From contig JAJEIP010000120.1 in assembly GCA_022827885.1 (NCBI GenBank), positions 62,001 through 126,000 of the forward strand: a stretch of 64,000 bases of DNA, in the 5' to 3' direction. The notes below the pieces were generated by a model. It was not told where the DNA came from. It ran no database searches and was given only the letters and a program-made list of their open reading frames with translations. A program made the translations under genes and the position numbers. This document shows, in pieces, positions 52,282-61,049 of this stretch (positions are counted from its first letter, which is position 1; each line of letters begins with the position of its first letter). This stretch comes from Candidatus Poribacteria bacterium (GTDB lineage Bacteria; Poribacteria; WGA-4E; WGA-3G).

Positions 52282-52563
52282 AACTTTGAAAAATAGCAGG
52301 AAGTTGATCTTCTTTAAATTTATGATACCAGAAATCCAAGGCGTTTTATAGTAAAATCCCAAAATATATGAACCGGTCTTCAATGAACAAAATCCAACGC
52401 CGCCACTGGCAAAGATTGTATCCTCGCCCGATAATGTCCAAATAATTATGGACTTCACTATAAGCAAGGCTTACGCTAATTCTGCGCTTCTGTTGTTTGC
52501 TTAGATAGCATCCAGAGAAGCGTGCCATGCGTAAGCCTCACAATATCGATGGAACAGAATACT
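52282..52563 (-). other. Gap with a possible propeller-gene fossil
   Basis: On the minus strand a frame around 52450-52350 reads LSGEDTIFASGGVGFCS, close to the blade pattern VSGETVYVGQRDG of the sigma/propeller proteins. It has no start with a Shine-Dalgarno and runs into the promoter motif. Otherwise the gap is AT-rich with no gene. Confidence 0.3.
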
Positions 52564-53595
52564 TTAGTTCGACCCCTGAGGAAGCATCGGTTCCTGTGGA
52601 GGCGTCGGTTTTTTGGGCGCGGTTAAAGCCTCTTGTATGTCCTCAATCTGCTTCCCAAGGTCTACAAGTTGTTGTAAATTCAACTCTTTTTTCGCACGTT
52701 CGAGTTGCACCATGGCGCGTTCAATTTGCGCTTTACTGTGTTGAATCTGAGCCTTGGCACGTTCAACCGCATCCTTACTGCGTTCGATGGCGAGTTTAGC
52801 GTTCTTTTTACTCTGTTCAATCTGTGCCTTCGCATGTTTGAGTTGCTCTGTGCCGCGTTCGAGTTGTGCGTTAGCACGTTCGATTGCTTCTTTACTGCGT
52901 TCGATAGCAAGTTTGGCGTGCTCTTTACGCTGCTCAATCCGCACTTTCGCACGTTCAACAGTCTTCTTACCGCGTTCAATCTGTTTCGCAGAGGCTTGGA
53001 TCTTGGTGTAATCCTTTACCAACTTATCGATGTAAGCGGCTTTATAAGTTTCCGAATCATCCGCCGGTGGAATACCAAGAAGCCCTGACTGCCGCAAATC
53101 TGGATTGTCTTCAAAGAGTGCCAAAGTGTAACGCTTTGACAGCAAGGAGGCATACTCGAAAGAATCATCTACAGTGATGCCTTTATCCAAAAGGAGTTGA
53201 AGCCATTCCGCTCGTGGATACCTGGCATCTATTTCACTGAGTGTGAGGTCGCTACTATAAGTCGTGGTTTTTGGATCTTTGCCCTTACCAGCACTCGTGG
53301 TTTTTGCAGTGAACTTACCGGATACACTCACCTTGGTCTTTGCCAGGCTCTGATTGTAATCCGCATCTAACGCTTTCATCAATTCCTGGGCGTTTTGGGG
53401 ACCGGTATACTTTTTATACACGAACGGTGCTTTTGCGTCGAGCTCAATGTGTTCACGTAACTGCATACTCGACGCTCCAATACCATGACCGTGTGCAGAT
53501 AAATAGGTAAAGGCACCGCAAAAAATAGCGAGTTCTAAAGTTGCGAAGAGTGTGAGTCTTGCCAGAGTTTTTCTCCCGTGAAAAATACTTTTCAT
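52564..53595 (-). CDS. Secreted or anchored protein with a long heptad coiled coil
   Basis: A 343-residue protein. An N-terminal hydrophobic segment (LTLFATLELAIFCGAFTYL) is a signal or anchor. Residues about 35-190 form a domain I do not recognise. Residues about 200-310 repeat every seven residues (AIERSKE-AIERANA-QLERGTE-QLKHAKA-QIEQSKK), a very regular charged helix or coiled coil. The end is Pro-rich. AAGGAG precedes the ATG. It sits between the sigma/propeller gene and the ABC-2 permease, so may belong to the same regulon, but lacks the promoter motif. Confidence 0.75.
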   Translation of the reverse strand: MKSIFHGRKTLARLTLFATLELAIFCGAFTYLSAHGHGIGASSMQLREHIELDAKAPFVYKKYTGPQNAQELMKALDADYNQSLAKTKVSVSGKFTAKTTSAGKGKDPKTTTYSSDLTLSEIDARYPRAEWLQLLLDKGITVDDSFEYASLLSKRYTLALFEDNPDLRQSGLLGIPPADDSETYKAAYIDKLVKDYTKIQASAKQIERGKKTVERAKVRIEQRKEHAKLAIERSKEAIERANAQLERGTEQLKHAKAQIEQSKKNAKLAIERSKDAVERAKAQIQHSKAQIERAMVQLERAKKELNLQQLVDLGKQIEDIQEALTAPKKPTPPQEPMLPQGSN

Positions 53596-53714
53596 TTTGT
53601 TTCTCCTTCAGAGGCGTTATGTTGCCTCATGTTTGAAGTTTAACCTTTGACAATCTGCGTCTGTATCCTAATGACGCGTTTTAAACGTTACCGGCAATTC
53701 AGTTATCATGGACA

Positions 53715-55130
53715 TCAAATATCAGAACGGAAAAATTTCAGAAACGCTACCGTTGTTAACACGACTGCAAAGAAACAGAGCAGGAGGACATCTACGACTG
53801 ATTGACGGAACGTCTCACCTAAATTCGGAGTTTCCAAAGGAGGCGGTTGTGTAATTTTGACGGTATCTTCTGGTCTCATAGTTCTCATTGAGATATGATC
53901 TAAGACTTTACTAAACAAATCCTCATCAAGTGCATCATAATAGCGATCGCCCGCTTGAAAGTAGTTATTCCTTTTTGTTTTTCCGGTCTGTGTTAAATTT
54001 GTAGCAAGATAGATGAGGGAGGATGTCGGCGTGATTCGGGAAAACGTTTCGCCTACATTTTCTTGCCGTGCTTTATCTCGTTTATAACGCCGGTCTATCT
54101 CGTCGGCACTGTCATTATATTTCTGCCGAAATTCCTCTTCAAGCGGTTGCACGTGTTTATCTATCTCAAAACCCCCTGCCACCATTTCTTCCATGGAACT
54201 TTGAGAGCGGGCTTTCCAGAATTCTTGGTGTATTTTCTTTTTTTTCTCTTCAAGTTCCGCATTGAAATTCTCACGGAGTGCCGTCTTTTCCAGATAGACA
54301 CTCTGTGATGTTTGGGTCGGTGCGATGAATCTCGCCATGATAAATCCGACGCGCGGTGTAATTAACACAGCAAACACCCAGACAGTAAAGGCGATGATGA
54401 GTGCGGTTTTGGAATTATCTAAGTAGGTAGAAATGACTGTCCCGACTGCGAAGAAAACAGCAATATAGAGTAACGAGACGAAGGTTAGACTGAACACTCG
54501 TGGAAAAATTTCGGGTTCACCGAGGGGAAAACCTTGCCAAACGATCACAAGTAAACCAAATAACTGCGACACCAAAAACGGCACCACGAACACTATGTAT
54601 CCGCCAATCAATTTACTCCATAGAAAGAGGTCACGGGGTAGGGAATTGGCTAAGGTGATTCGCAGCGTTCCTGCTTCTCTTTCACCCGCGACGGCATCAA
54701 ACGTAAACAGAAGTGCAAGCAAACTGAAAACGGTACCGATAAGAAAAAGAAAGTCAAGATGTCCCAATAGATAGGAGAGAGAATCCGAAACCAAGGCTGG
54801 AGCTCCCTGAATAATCCCGTTGCGTGTCATACCAAGATAGCTCGGAAGTGCCTCTCCTAATCCGTTTGCGAACACGCTCAAGGGGGTCGGTTTAAGGAAG
54901 AGTTTAGAGACTTCCAACTCCGGTTTCAATTCCATCTCTGGGTTTACTGTGGTTTCTTCGATATTCGCCAGTTTAACGGCTTCCTGATAGTCAATAAGGT
55001 TTTGGCGATAGTTCTGATAATTGATAGATAAGGTGAGCGGGACGAGCAAGAGACACATCAGTAGAAGCGCAACAAACCGGACGCTCAGGATATGATGCAT
55101 CACCTCTTTCTGAATCAATGTCATTAACAT
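53715..55130 (-). CDS. ABC-2-type permease with a large extracytoplasmic loop
   Basis: A 471-residue membrane protein. MLMTLIQKEVMHHILSVRFV followed by helix 1, then a loop of about 110 residues, four to five helices (about 150-290), a long coiled-coil region (about 290-400) and a final helix before LKFFRSDI. This layout matches ABC-2/DUF3526-type permeases. The ATPase partner is not next to it. Start at ATG 55130, 5 nt after AAGGAGAA; the frame extends further upstream into the promoter motif, which was rejected. It carries the shared promoter motif. Confidence 0.82.
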   Translation of the reverse strand: MLMTLIQKEVMHHILSVRFVALLLMCLLLVPLTLSINYQNYRQNLIDYQEAVKLANIEETTVNPEMELKPELEVSKLFLKPTPLSVFANGLGEALPSYLGMTRNGIIQGAPALVSDSLSYLLGHLDFLFLIGTVFSLLALLFTFDAVAGEREAGTLRITLANSLPRDLFLWSKLIGGYIVFVVPFLVSQLFGLLVIVWQGFPLGEPEIFPRVFSLTFVSLLYIAVFFAVGTVISTYLDNSKTALIIAFTVWVFAVLITPRVGFIMARFIAPTQTSQSVYLEKTALRENFNAELEEKKKKIHQEFWKARSQSSMEEMVAGGFEIDKHVQPLEEEFRQKYNDSADEIDRRYKRDKARQENVGETFSRITPTSSLIYLATNLTQTGKTKRNNYFQAGDRYYDALDEDLFSKVLDHISMRTMRPEDTVKITQPPPLETPNLGETFRQSVVDVLLLCFFAVVLTTVAFLKFFRSDI

Positions 55131-55178
55131 TTGGATTCTCCTTTCATTTTTCCGTGAAGGGATATATGCCGCTTTTAC

Positions 55179-55214
55179 AATTAATGATACAGGTTTGTGC
55201 CGAAAAGGGTGCAT
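55179..55214 (-). promoter_or_regulatory. Shared bipartite motif, predicted ECF promoter 2
   Basis: Minus strand: ATGCACCCTT (55214-55205), 14 nt, GTATCATTAATT (55190-55179). ATG is 48 nt downstream. Upstream lies ATTTTTTCG. Confidence 0.75.
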
Positions 55215-55433
55215 AAAACGAAAAAATCTGGATTTTTATAGGCAGGGTTGATGACGTGGCGGTTTTGGATAGGGACGTTAGAAAACCCACCAGTGATGGG
55301 AAGGGTTATTGTTTTAGCGTCAGGCTGTAAGCGATTTCATTGTTCTGATTCTTGGGATGGATTGCCCCCTTTTAAATAAGCATATCAAAATTCATCAATA
55401 TTCGGACAGGAGACCCCATGCTTTAGCTTGGGG

Positions 55434-55453
55434 AGGAAGGTCCGCCTCTTTTT
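55434..55453 (+). terminator. GAGG/CCTC stem with T-tract at the left end
   Basis: GAGG-8 nt-CCTC followed by seven T residues just inside the left hairpin. It may insulate tnpB from outside transcription. Weak stem. Confidence 0.4.
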
Positions 55454-55463
55454 TTGTTTTTTC

Positions 55464-55492
55464 TTGACATAGATCGTCAGAAATGTTATACT
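55464..55492 (+). promoter_or_regulatory. sigma-70 promoter of tnpB
   Basis: TTGACA (55464-55469), 17 bp, TATACT (55487-55492). The expected start of transcription, about 55499, coincides with the first base of the structured leader. Confidence 0.8.
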
Positions 55493-55499
55493 CTGTAAT

Positions 55500-55576
55500 A
55501 CCAGTTGGCAGACATTTCCAGCGTAACCGCAAGGTTACGTGTCTGCCTACCCACTGGAAAGGGGTTAAGAACTGGT
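55500..55576 (+). ncRNA. Structured tnpB leader with nested stems and possible pseudoknot
   Basis: Outer stem ACCAGTT (55500-55506) with AACTGGT (55570-55576). Inside, GGCAGACA (55507-55514) with TGTCTGCC (55540-55547), and CGTAACC-GCAA-GGTTACG (55522-55539), a perfect stem with a GNRA tetraloop. The bulged TTCCAG (55516-55521) can pair with CTGGAA (55554-55559), crossing the middle helix as a pseudoknot. It ends 13 nt before the GTG start and could control translation or be part of the guide RNA system. Confidence 0.65.
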
Positions 55577-55589
55577 AACTGGTAACGCT

Positions 55590-56771
55590 GTGCGAACCTA
55601 TAAATATCAGATACGTGAACATCTGCAGAATCTGCGTTTGGGCAATCTGCTGGATGACCTTGCCGATGTCCACAACCACCTCCTTGCTTTGGAAAAGCGG
55701 TATTACCGCATCTATGGGAAATATGCCGGTCGGTATCGTCTGCAACCGCACCTGACGAATTTGCTCCAACGCACCCATAAGCATTGGGCATGGATACCGC
55801 GTGATACGCTTGACGCTGTGATTATCCGTATCCACATCGGTTATGAACGGTTCTTTGATTGGATCAAAAAAGGGAGACGTGGCAGACGCGTCGGTCCCCC
55901 GAAGTTCAAAAAGCGTAGCAAATATCGCTCTGCGAAGTTTCAAACAGGGTATGCGATTTTTGAAGAACGCGAAGACGGAAAACCTTCTAAAGTTCCGCAA
56001 GGCACTGTCCGCCTCTCCTTCAAAGAATGGAACGCAGATAAACAGAAGTTCGTATTTGTCCGCAGGAATATCCTGTATCACCATCATCGCGATTGGAACG
56101 GGATTGTCAGTTATGTCCAAATCCTTCGCGACAGTGTTGGCACGTTTTGGCTGTATGTTGTCACCGATGATGTTTCCAAAGAAGTCAAACCTGCGACAGG
56201 TGAAAGCGTCGGGGCAGACTTCGGTATGGAGACGTATCTGACGCTCTCGACGGGTGAGAAAAAACAACATCCACAACCGCTGAAACAGTCCTTGAACCAA
56301 CTCCGCAAGCTCAATAAAGCGGTGAGTCGAAAGAAAAAAGGGTCTGGCAACTATTGGCGTGCCGTTCGTGAACTCGCACGGACCTATCACAAAATTGCCG
56401 ACCAACGCAAAGATTTTCAGTGGAAACTTGCCACGGATCTCTGTGCGCGGTTCGACTTTATCGCTACCGAGACGCTGAACCTTGAGGCAATGAAACGTCT
56501 CTGGGGACGCAAAGTCTCTGATCTTGCGTTTTCCCAATTCGTTGAGATATTGGCGTTCAAATGCTTTAAACATGGTCGTGAGTTCTCTCAAGTCGGTCAG
56601 TGGACTGCCACAACAAAACCCTGTAGTGAGTGTGGGCATCACAACGAAACCCTAACACTCTCTGATAGGCAGTGGACATGCCGTGCCTGTGGGGCTTACC
56701 ACGATAGAGACATCAACGCTGCAATAAACATCTTGAGGGCTGCCTTGGGTCCCTCTGTGGAGCAGATGTAA
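55590..56771 (+). CDS. tnpB: TnpB (RuvC-type RNA-guided nuclease of IS605/IS1341 elements)
   Basis: A 393-residue TnpB. RuvC-I Asp210 (SVGADFGME), RuvC-II Glu294 (IATETLNLEAM), zinc finger Cys345/348 and Cys364/367 (CSEC, CRAC), and RuvC-III Asp374 (HDRDINAAINI) are all intact, so the nuclease should be active. TnpB proteins cut DNA guided by an RNA from the element's right end. GTG start; no ATG or strong Shine-Dalgarno is available. A long minus-strand open frame across it is a shadow. Confidence 0.94.
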   Translation: MRTYKYQIREHLQNLRLGNLLDDLADVHNHLLALEKRYYRIYGKYAGRYRLQPHLTNLLQRTHKHWAWIPRDTLDAVIIRIHIGYERFFDWIKKGRRGRRVGPPKFKKRSKYRSAKFQTGYAIFEEREDGKPSKVPQGTVRLSFKEWNADKQKFVFVRRNILYHHHRDWNGIVSYVQILRDSVGTFWLYVVTDDVSKEVKPATGESVGADFGMETYLTLSTGEKKQHPQPLKQSLNQLRKLNKAVSRKKKGSGNYWRAVRELARTYHKIADQRKDFQWKLATDLCARFDFIATETLNLEAMKRLWGRKVSDLAFSQFVEILAFKCFKHGREFSQVGQWTATTKPCSECGHHNETLTLSDRQWTCRACGAYHDRDINAAINILRAALGPSVEQM

Positions 56772-56841
56772 GTCCTTCCTTGGAAGGCAAACTGCTACGA
56801 AGCACAAGCCCCTGCCTTTAGGCAGTGGGTGCCTTGACAGA
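56772..56841 (+). ncRNA. Right-end scaffold, candidate omega RNA 3' part
   Basis: After the tnpB stop come a perfect hairpin CCTTCC-TT-GGAAGG (56774-56787) and the terminal hairpin CCCCTGCC-TTTA-GGCAGTGGG (56809-56829). In known TnpB systems the omega RNA covers the end of tnpB and the right end, with the guide taken from the flank. The guide here would be the 16-20 nt following the end near 56841. Confidence 0.55.
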
Positions 56842-57016
56842 TGAGTCCGGCAGAAAAGGTAAAGCCAAGCTGAGGGATCTCCAAAGACGCATTGATTTCA
56901 AAACCGAAGCAAAATTTCATAAAAAGGTTTGGACCTCCACTTGGAACCTGAATTGCAGACTGTAACGCTCCGTTAGATGTTCCAGTTGACACAGAAATCA
57001 CGCTTATCAACAGCAC
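56842..57016 (-). pseudogene. Possible small secreted protein interrupted by the TnpB element
   Basis: A minus-strand frame begins with a signal-like MLLISVISVSTGTSNG, then beta-rich FEINASLEIPQLGFTFSAGL, and runs into the right end of the element, where the reading continues as element sequence. There is no good Shine-Dalgarno and a stop stands a few codons upstream. It may be a decayed gene cut by the insertion. Confidence 0.3.
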
Positions 57017-57094
57017 ACAAAACAGCCAAACCTATGAGGAATCTTTAATTCCAACAACGGCTTGGCTGTAATAGTGAAACGGAATATGTTTTTC

Positions 57095-57886
57095 CTATGG
57101 ATTTTGTTGAAAAAAAATGCCTTCAGTCCATCTCAGAAATACATCTGTATTCGTAAAATTATTGAGAATTTCTGCGGTTAGCGCAGGGTTGTGCACGGCG
57201 AGCCATAAAAGCCCATCATCTTTGCCGTGTTGCTCAAACTGCTCCTGTATGAAAAGCGCATCCTTCTTTTCGGTTTCAGTCACGAAATGTTCAAGGGCAG
57301 TGAAAAATTCTTTTGCTTGATCTTGATTTGGGAGATGTATTTCCATCCAAGCCTTCACGGGTGCTTCATCAAGGACTAATAGTTTTTTTTCGAGCACAGC
57401 AAATATCGCATTGAGGCCATCTTTGATATTGTCTTCACCGCCGTGTATCATCTGATACAGCATCACGTTTGCACAGCGGTAATCTAAAGTTAACTGATGA
57501 ATAATGGCTATGTCTTCTTCGTTGGATTTCCCGATAGATTCTTTCAAAAAGGGTTTATATCTTTCCGGGTCAGGTTTGGCTACCTCGAGGTACTCTGCCA
57601 ACGTTTTAAATGGTTTCTTTGTTCTATATTCTTGGGTAACAAAGTCCAAATAGGTTTTAGAAGTTGTCACCTCATCGAGTCTTGTGAAGTCTACATCAAA
57701 AATAGGTTTCGGAAACAACATCTTTAGTTTTGCAAACGTGTCTTCCGGTGTGGGTTTGGGAGGTATAGGTTCGGCAATAAGTTTTTCGACAGACGTTGTG
57801 TCAGTGTCGGGGTCTTCAGAGCATCCCAACAATTGAAAAGCAATCGCAAAAAGTATAAAGACCGTGAAACGTAAAGAATGCTGCAT
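57095..57886 (-). CDS. Lipoprotein of unknown function
   Basis: A 263-residue protein with signal peptide and lipobox LLGC (Cys22), then an acidic Thr/Pro-rich linker (EPIPPKPTPED) and a helical domain (about 45-255) that I do not recognise. It lies between the two sigma/propeller genes on the same strand and may belong to the same system. The shared promoter motif is absent upstream. AAGGAC lies 6 nt before the ATG. Confidence 0.75.
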   Translation of the reverse strand: MQHSLRFTVFILFAIAFQLLGCSEDPDTDTTSVEKLIAEPIPPKPTPEDTFAKLKMLFPKPIFDVDFTRLDEVTTSKTYLDFVTQEYRTKKPFKTLAEYLEVAKPDPERYKPFLKESIGKSNEEDIAIIHQLTLDYRCANVMLYQMIHGGEDNIKDGLNAIFAVLEKKLLVLDEAPVKAWMEIHLPNQDQAKEFFTALEHFVTETEKKDALFIQEQFEQHGKDDGLLWLAVHNPALTAEILNNFTNTDVFLRWTEGIFFQQNP

Positions 57887-57972
57887 TGTTTGTCCTTTTC
57901 GTATTGGTGACAGGTATTTGATGCCTTATGGACAGGCACGGATACCTGATTGGGTGTTGATGTTGTGTAACA

Positions 57973-58033
57973 TTAGTAGTTTTCTTCTTCAAGCGAGACC
58001 TGAAACATCCCGCGCTTTTCCATCACAACGATG
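57973..58033 (-). pseudogene. 3' remnant of a third sigma/propeller gene
   Basis: A duplicate, nearly exact over about 50 bp, of the last codons of the next gene: it encodes MEKRGMFQVSLEEENY followed by TAA, against TEKRGMFQVSLEEENY in the intact gene. Upstream codons are unrelated. A tail-to-tail duplication or the decayed end of a third copy. Confidence 0.7.
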
Positions 58034-58103
58034 AATTACAAAAATAAGTTTACATCGTGTAGGGGTACCCCTTGTGGATGCCTGTAGCCTTAAATCTATA
58101 ACA

Positions 58104-61049
58104 TCAATAGTTTTCTTCTTCAAGCGAGACCTGAAACATCCCGCGCTTTTCCGTCACAGCATAGAGTTTATCCCTGTTAATGACGAGAGACAGAACGCTA
58201 TCTGGCAATTTTGGTGATATCTTTTTCCATTCACCGCGACGGTTCAATTGATAGGCACCTTCATCGCCGGCACCGTAGACCTTGGTACCGGACACAGCAA
58301 TTCGATTTATAACGGTATGCTCCCCAACCTTATCGGTGATCGCTCGCCAGTGTTCACCCGTTTCTGAGGTCAAGACCCCTGTGTCTGTCGCGACATACAC
58401 TGTTGGACCCGCAAAGACTATCTCTTTAAAGTGCTTGAAGCGCAGTGGCAGGTTTGAAGTCAGATCTTTCCATGTGTTCCCACTATCAAACGATTGAAAG
58501 AGATGTCCGTCGCGTTTTCCGACATAGACGGTCTCTTCTGAAACAGCAAGTGCGATACTTTTCTGGTTCTCTTTCACAGCATCGTCATAATTGTCAGGGA
58601 GCTTGGTTTTATCTATCAATCCAGTGTTGAACCATTTTGGCTCACCGCGTTTCCACCGGAAAAGCCGTCTCTTATATTCTGTGTAAAATGTCTCGCCGCT
58701 CACTGCGAACTCTGCAGAGAATTTTTCGAGTTGCCGCGTTACATCTGCCATACCCATTATGTCTATCATAGAGAAATTTTTACCGAAGGTAGCAGGTCCC
58801 TGGATAGGTATGAACACATCGCCGCTCGCAGAGAGACGAAAAAGGCGAACTTCATTTTGCGCGTCGAATGCCGCTGAGATGCCGTAAAGTACACCGTCAG
58901 AGACCGCTAATTTTGCGGAAATCAACATATCCGTAGGTAGGGTTATGTCTGACGGTTCTAACGTAAGTTCTGCGGAATTCACAGGAAGGGTTTTCCAGGA
59001 CTTCCCATTATCAGCAGATTTGGCGATACCTAAGCCGGTATTTGCGTAGAGTGCATTTTTGAAGGTTATCAAGTCAAATACTTTGGTGCCCACCATCCCT
59101 TTCGTGAACGGGTGCCACGACTGCCCGCCATCCGTTGAACGGATCAGTCCGTCGCGAACTCCAACTTTGAGAAATGTGTTTTTATCCACTGTTAATGTAG
59201 GGAACATACTGAGTGTCACCGAATTCATCATCGCATTCATATCAGATGTGTCAAACCCTGAGTCTGTCCATGTTTTACCGCCATCCGTTGAGCGGAATGT
59301 GGTGACACCTAATGCCAATAACGTCTCTCCAGCCGCCAAGACTTTAACGCCCGGTGACATTTTCATTGTGAACGAAGTGCTTTTCGGTGTTAGATCCGTC
59401 CACGTATCCCCCAAGTCGGTCGAGTGGAAGATCTCCCATGAACTTCGGGTGTCGCTGCTCATCACTTGTCCTATGTATGCTCCCATTCCCTCGGGAGTGT
59501 TTAATTGAGAAAGATCGGGACCTGTCCCGACATAGAGGTTGTCTTCATAAACTGCCAAGGAGTGGATGGCTTTGGTGGTATCCACCGGCAATTTTTCCCA
59601 CACTCCTGCGCGCGAGCGATAGAGTCCGTGGTTCATGCCTGCCAACACACTGTTTTCGATGGCAGCAAGCGTGAGAATGTGGGTGTTTTCGTCGGCTATC
59701 CCCTCGTTCATCGGGATCCACTGTTTACCGTCATTTTCGGATCGAAAAATCTGATTCTCAAGTGCCAGGTATAGTCCTTCGTCTGTTATCGCGAGTCCGA
59801 TAGGATTTCCTTTTGGACGCGCGCCAAGGGACTTCCAATTCTCGCCGCTATCAGTTGAAGCCCATACTCCATCAGTGGATACAAGGTAGAGGGTGCCGTT
59901 TCGTTCTGCCATGGGTTTCCAGTTGTAGTCTTCGGAAGCCTCTGGAGGCAATGGACTAACGTATGTCCATACAGACGCATTTGGTGTTAATCTATAGATA
60001 CCCGCCGGTGAAGCGGTGTAGACATCGCCTGTGGAGCTGAGGAGTAACCCCGAGACTTGTCCGCCTTCTGGCCCGTTTGCTTGTATCCACTGCTGTTTTG
60101 TTGATGGGCGTGTCTCCTTCTCTATCTGCGCAGCGGCGAGCACAACAGGCTCCGAAACTTGTGGACCGGCCCCTCTACTTTTACCAGTGGTATCAAAGCG
60201 TCCCACTTGGTTCCGTAAATCGGGTTTTGCCTGTGTATCAAGGACAATGCGGGCATCAATGATTTCAACCGTGGTTTCTGATCTGGCGTTCAGGTTATAC
60301 GGTTTCTGAAAGTAGGCGAGGTATTGTGACCCTACACCTATTATTAGAAAAATGAAAATGGCTGTTGCGGCGGAGATTGCCCAAGGTATTAAGGGTTTGC
60401 TGTTCGTAGGCGTTACCGGTCTTAGGTTGGCAACCCGCTTTACAATGTTTTCGGTAAAAGTGACAGGTAAATCTACACTGCCAAGGGTTTCCCGCACGAT
60501 GTCATCCTCCTGCCTTAAACGGTTGCGTGCGCGTTGGAGACGGCTTTTAACCGTATTTGGGGACACGCCTAAAAATTCACTAATCGCTTTATATGTCATT
60601 TCTCCAAGATAGTGAAGTGTCACAACTGTGCGTTCGCTCTCCGGTAGTTTCTCTAAGAGACTTCTGATGTGCCTTTGACGGTGTTCGGCAGAGGCATCCT
60701 CACGCTGTTCGTCTTCGTAGTGACGGTAGGAAGATTCTTCAATCTCCTCTCCACTGGTGGTTTCCAAGGATTCCATTGAGGGTTTCTGCTTTCGATGCCA
60801 GTCAATACAGAGTCGATCGGCGATGACATAGAGCCATCCAGCAAACTGATTCGGATTCTTTAACGTCGAGAGTTTCTGGTATGCTTTAAGGAAGGTATCC
60901 TGTGTGAGTTCCTCAGCGGTATGGAAGTCACCGACCTTCCGCCATGCGAGGGCGTGGACGCTTTTCTGGTATTTTTTTACCAGTCTGGTAAAGGCGTTCT
61001 CGTCCCCAGTCAGGAACTGATTGACCAGCTGTGCATCTTCGTTTTTCAT
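58104..61049 (-). CDS. ECF sigma factor fused via a TM helix to a BNR/YCF48-like beta-propeller (copy 2)
   Basis: A 981-residue paralog of the 49223 gene. Sigma region 2 (15-85) with DTFLKAYQKLSTLKNPNQFA, region 4 (about 130-180) with LPESERTVVTLHYLGEMTYK, a TM helix (222-241), then Asp-box blades (STDSGENW, STDGGKTW, STDGGQSW, SADNGKSW, SFDSGNTW). The juxtamembrane segment TVEIIDARIVLD is shared with copy 1 (TIEIVDAPIVLD). The two probably arose by duplication and may respond to different signals. It has the shared promoter motif. Confidence 0.9.
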   Translation of the reverse strand: MKNEDAQLVNQFLTGDENAFTRLVKKYQKSVHALAWRKVGDFHTAEELTQDTFLKAYQKLSTLKNPNQFAGWLYVIADRLCIDWHRKQKPSMESLETTSGEEIEESSYRHYEDEQREDASAEHRQRHIRSLLEKLPESERTVVTLHYLGEMTYKAISEFLGVSPNTVKSRLQRARNRLRQEDDIVRETLGSVDLPVTFTENIVKRVANLRPVTPTNSKPLIPWAISAATAIFIFLIIGVGSQYLAYFQKPYNLNARSETTVEIIDARIVLDTQAKPDLRNQVGRFDTTGKSRGAGPQVSEPVVLAAAQIEKETRPSTKQQWIQANGPEGGQVSGLLLSSTGDVYTASPAGIYRLTPNASVWTYVSPLPPEASEDYNWKPMAERNGTLYLVSTDGVWASTDSGENWKSLGARPKGNPIGLAITDEGLYLALENQIFRSENDGKQWIPMNEGIADENTHILTLAAIENSVLAGMNHGLYRSRAGVWEKLPVDTTKAIHSLAVYEDNLYVGTGPDLSQLNTPEGMGAYIGQVMSSDTRSSWEIFHSTDLGDTWTDLTPKSTSFTMKMSPGVKVLAAGETLLALGVTTFRSTDGGKTWTDSGFDTSDMNAMMNSVTLSMFPTLTVDKNTFLKVGVRDGLIRSTDGGQSWHPFTKGMVGTKVFDLITFKNALYANTGLGIAKSADNGKSWKTLPVNSAELTLEPSDITLPTDMLISAKLAVSDGVLYGISAAFDAQNEVRLFRLSASGDVFIPIQGPATFGKNFSMIDIMGMADVTRQLEKFSAEFAVSGETFYTEYKRRLFRWKRGEPKWFNTGLIDKTKLPDNYDDAVKENQKSIALAVSEETVYVGKRDGHLFQSFDSGNTWKDLTSNLPLRFKHFKEIVFAGPTVYVATDTGVLTSETGEHWRAITDKVGEHTVINRIAVSGTKVYGAGDEGAYQLNRRGEWKKISPKLPDSVLSLVINRDKLYAVTEKRGMFQVSLEEENY

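Larger units (their letters stand above)
55405..56841 (+). mobile_element. IS605/IS1341-type element with solo TnpB
   Basis: Similar subterminal hairpins mark the ends: CCCCATGC-TTTA-GCTTGGGG (55414-55433) on the left and CCCCTGCC-TTTA-GGCAGTGGG (about 56809-56829) on the right. Between are a promoter, a structured leader, tnpB and a 3' scaffold region. No tnpA is present, so it cannot move by itself. Exact boundaries are not resolved; IS605-type elements make no target duplication. Confidence 0.75.

Noticed and set aside
52560-53088. Plus-strand frames opposite the coiled-coil gene
   Set aside because: They mirror the heptad repeats and have no start signals.
53620-53714. A fourth ECF promoter motif upstream of the coiled-coil gene
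   Set aside because: CGTCATTA is present but ATGCACCC at the required spacing is not.
55131-55214. N-terminal extension of the ABC-2 permease
   Set aside because: It translates the shared promoter motif; ATG 55130 has a good Shine-Dalgarno.
55518-55539. CGTAACCGCAAGGTTACG as another copy of the CCGCAAGG repeat
   Set aside because: The match is to a hairpin loop inside the tnpB leader; no A/T tail or start codon follows.
55395-56642. A 415-codon minus-strand frame across tnpB
   Set aside because: It is antisense to a well-conserved TnpB with all catalytic residues; translation has no family resemblance.
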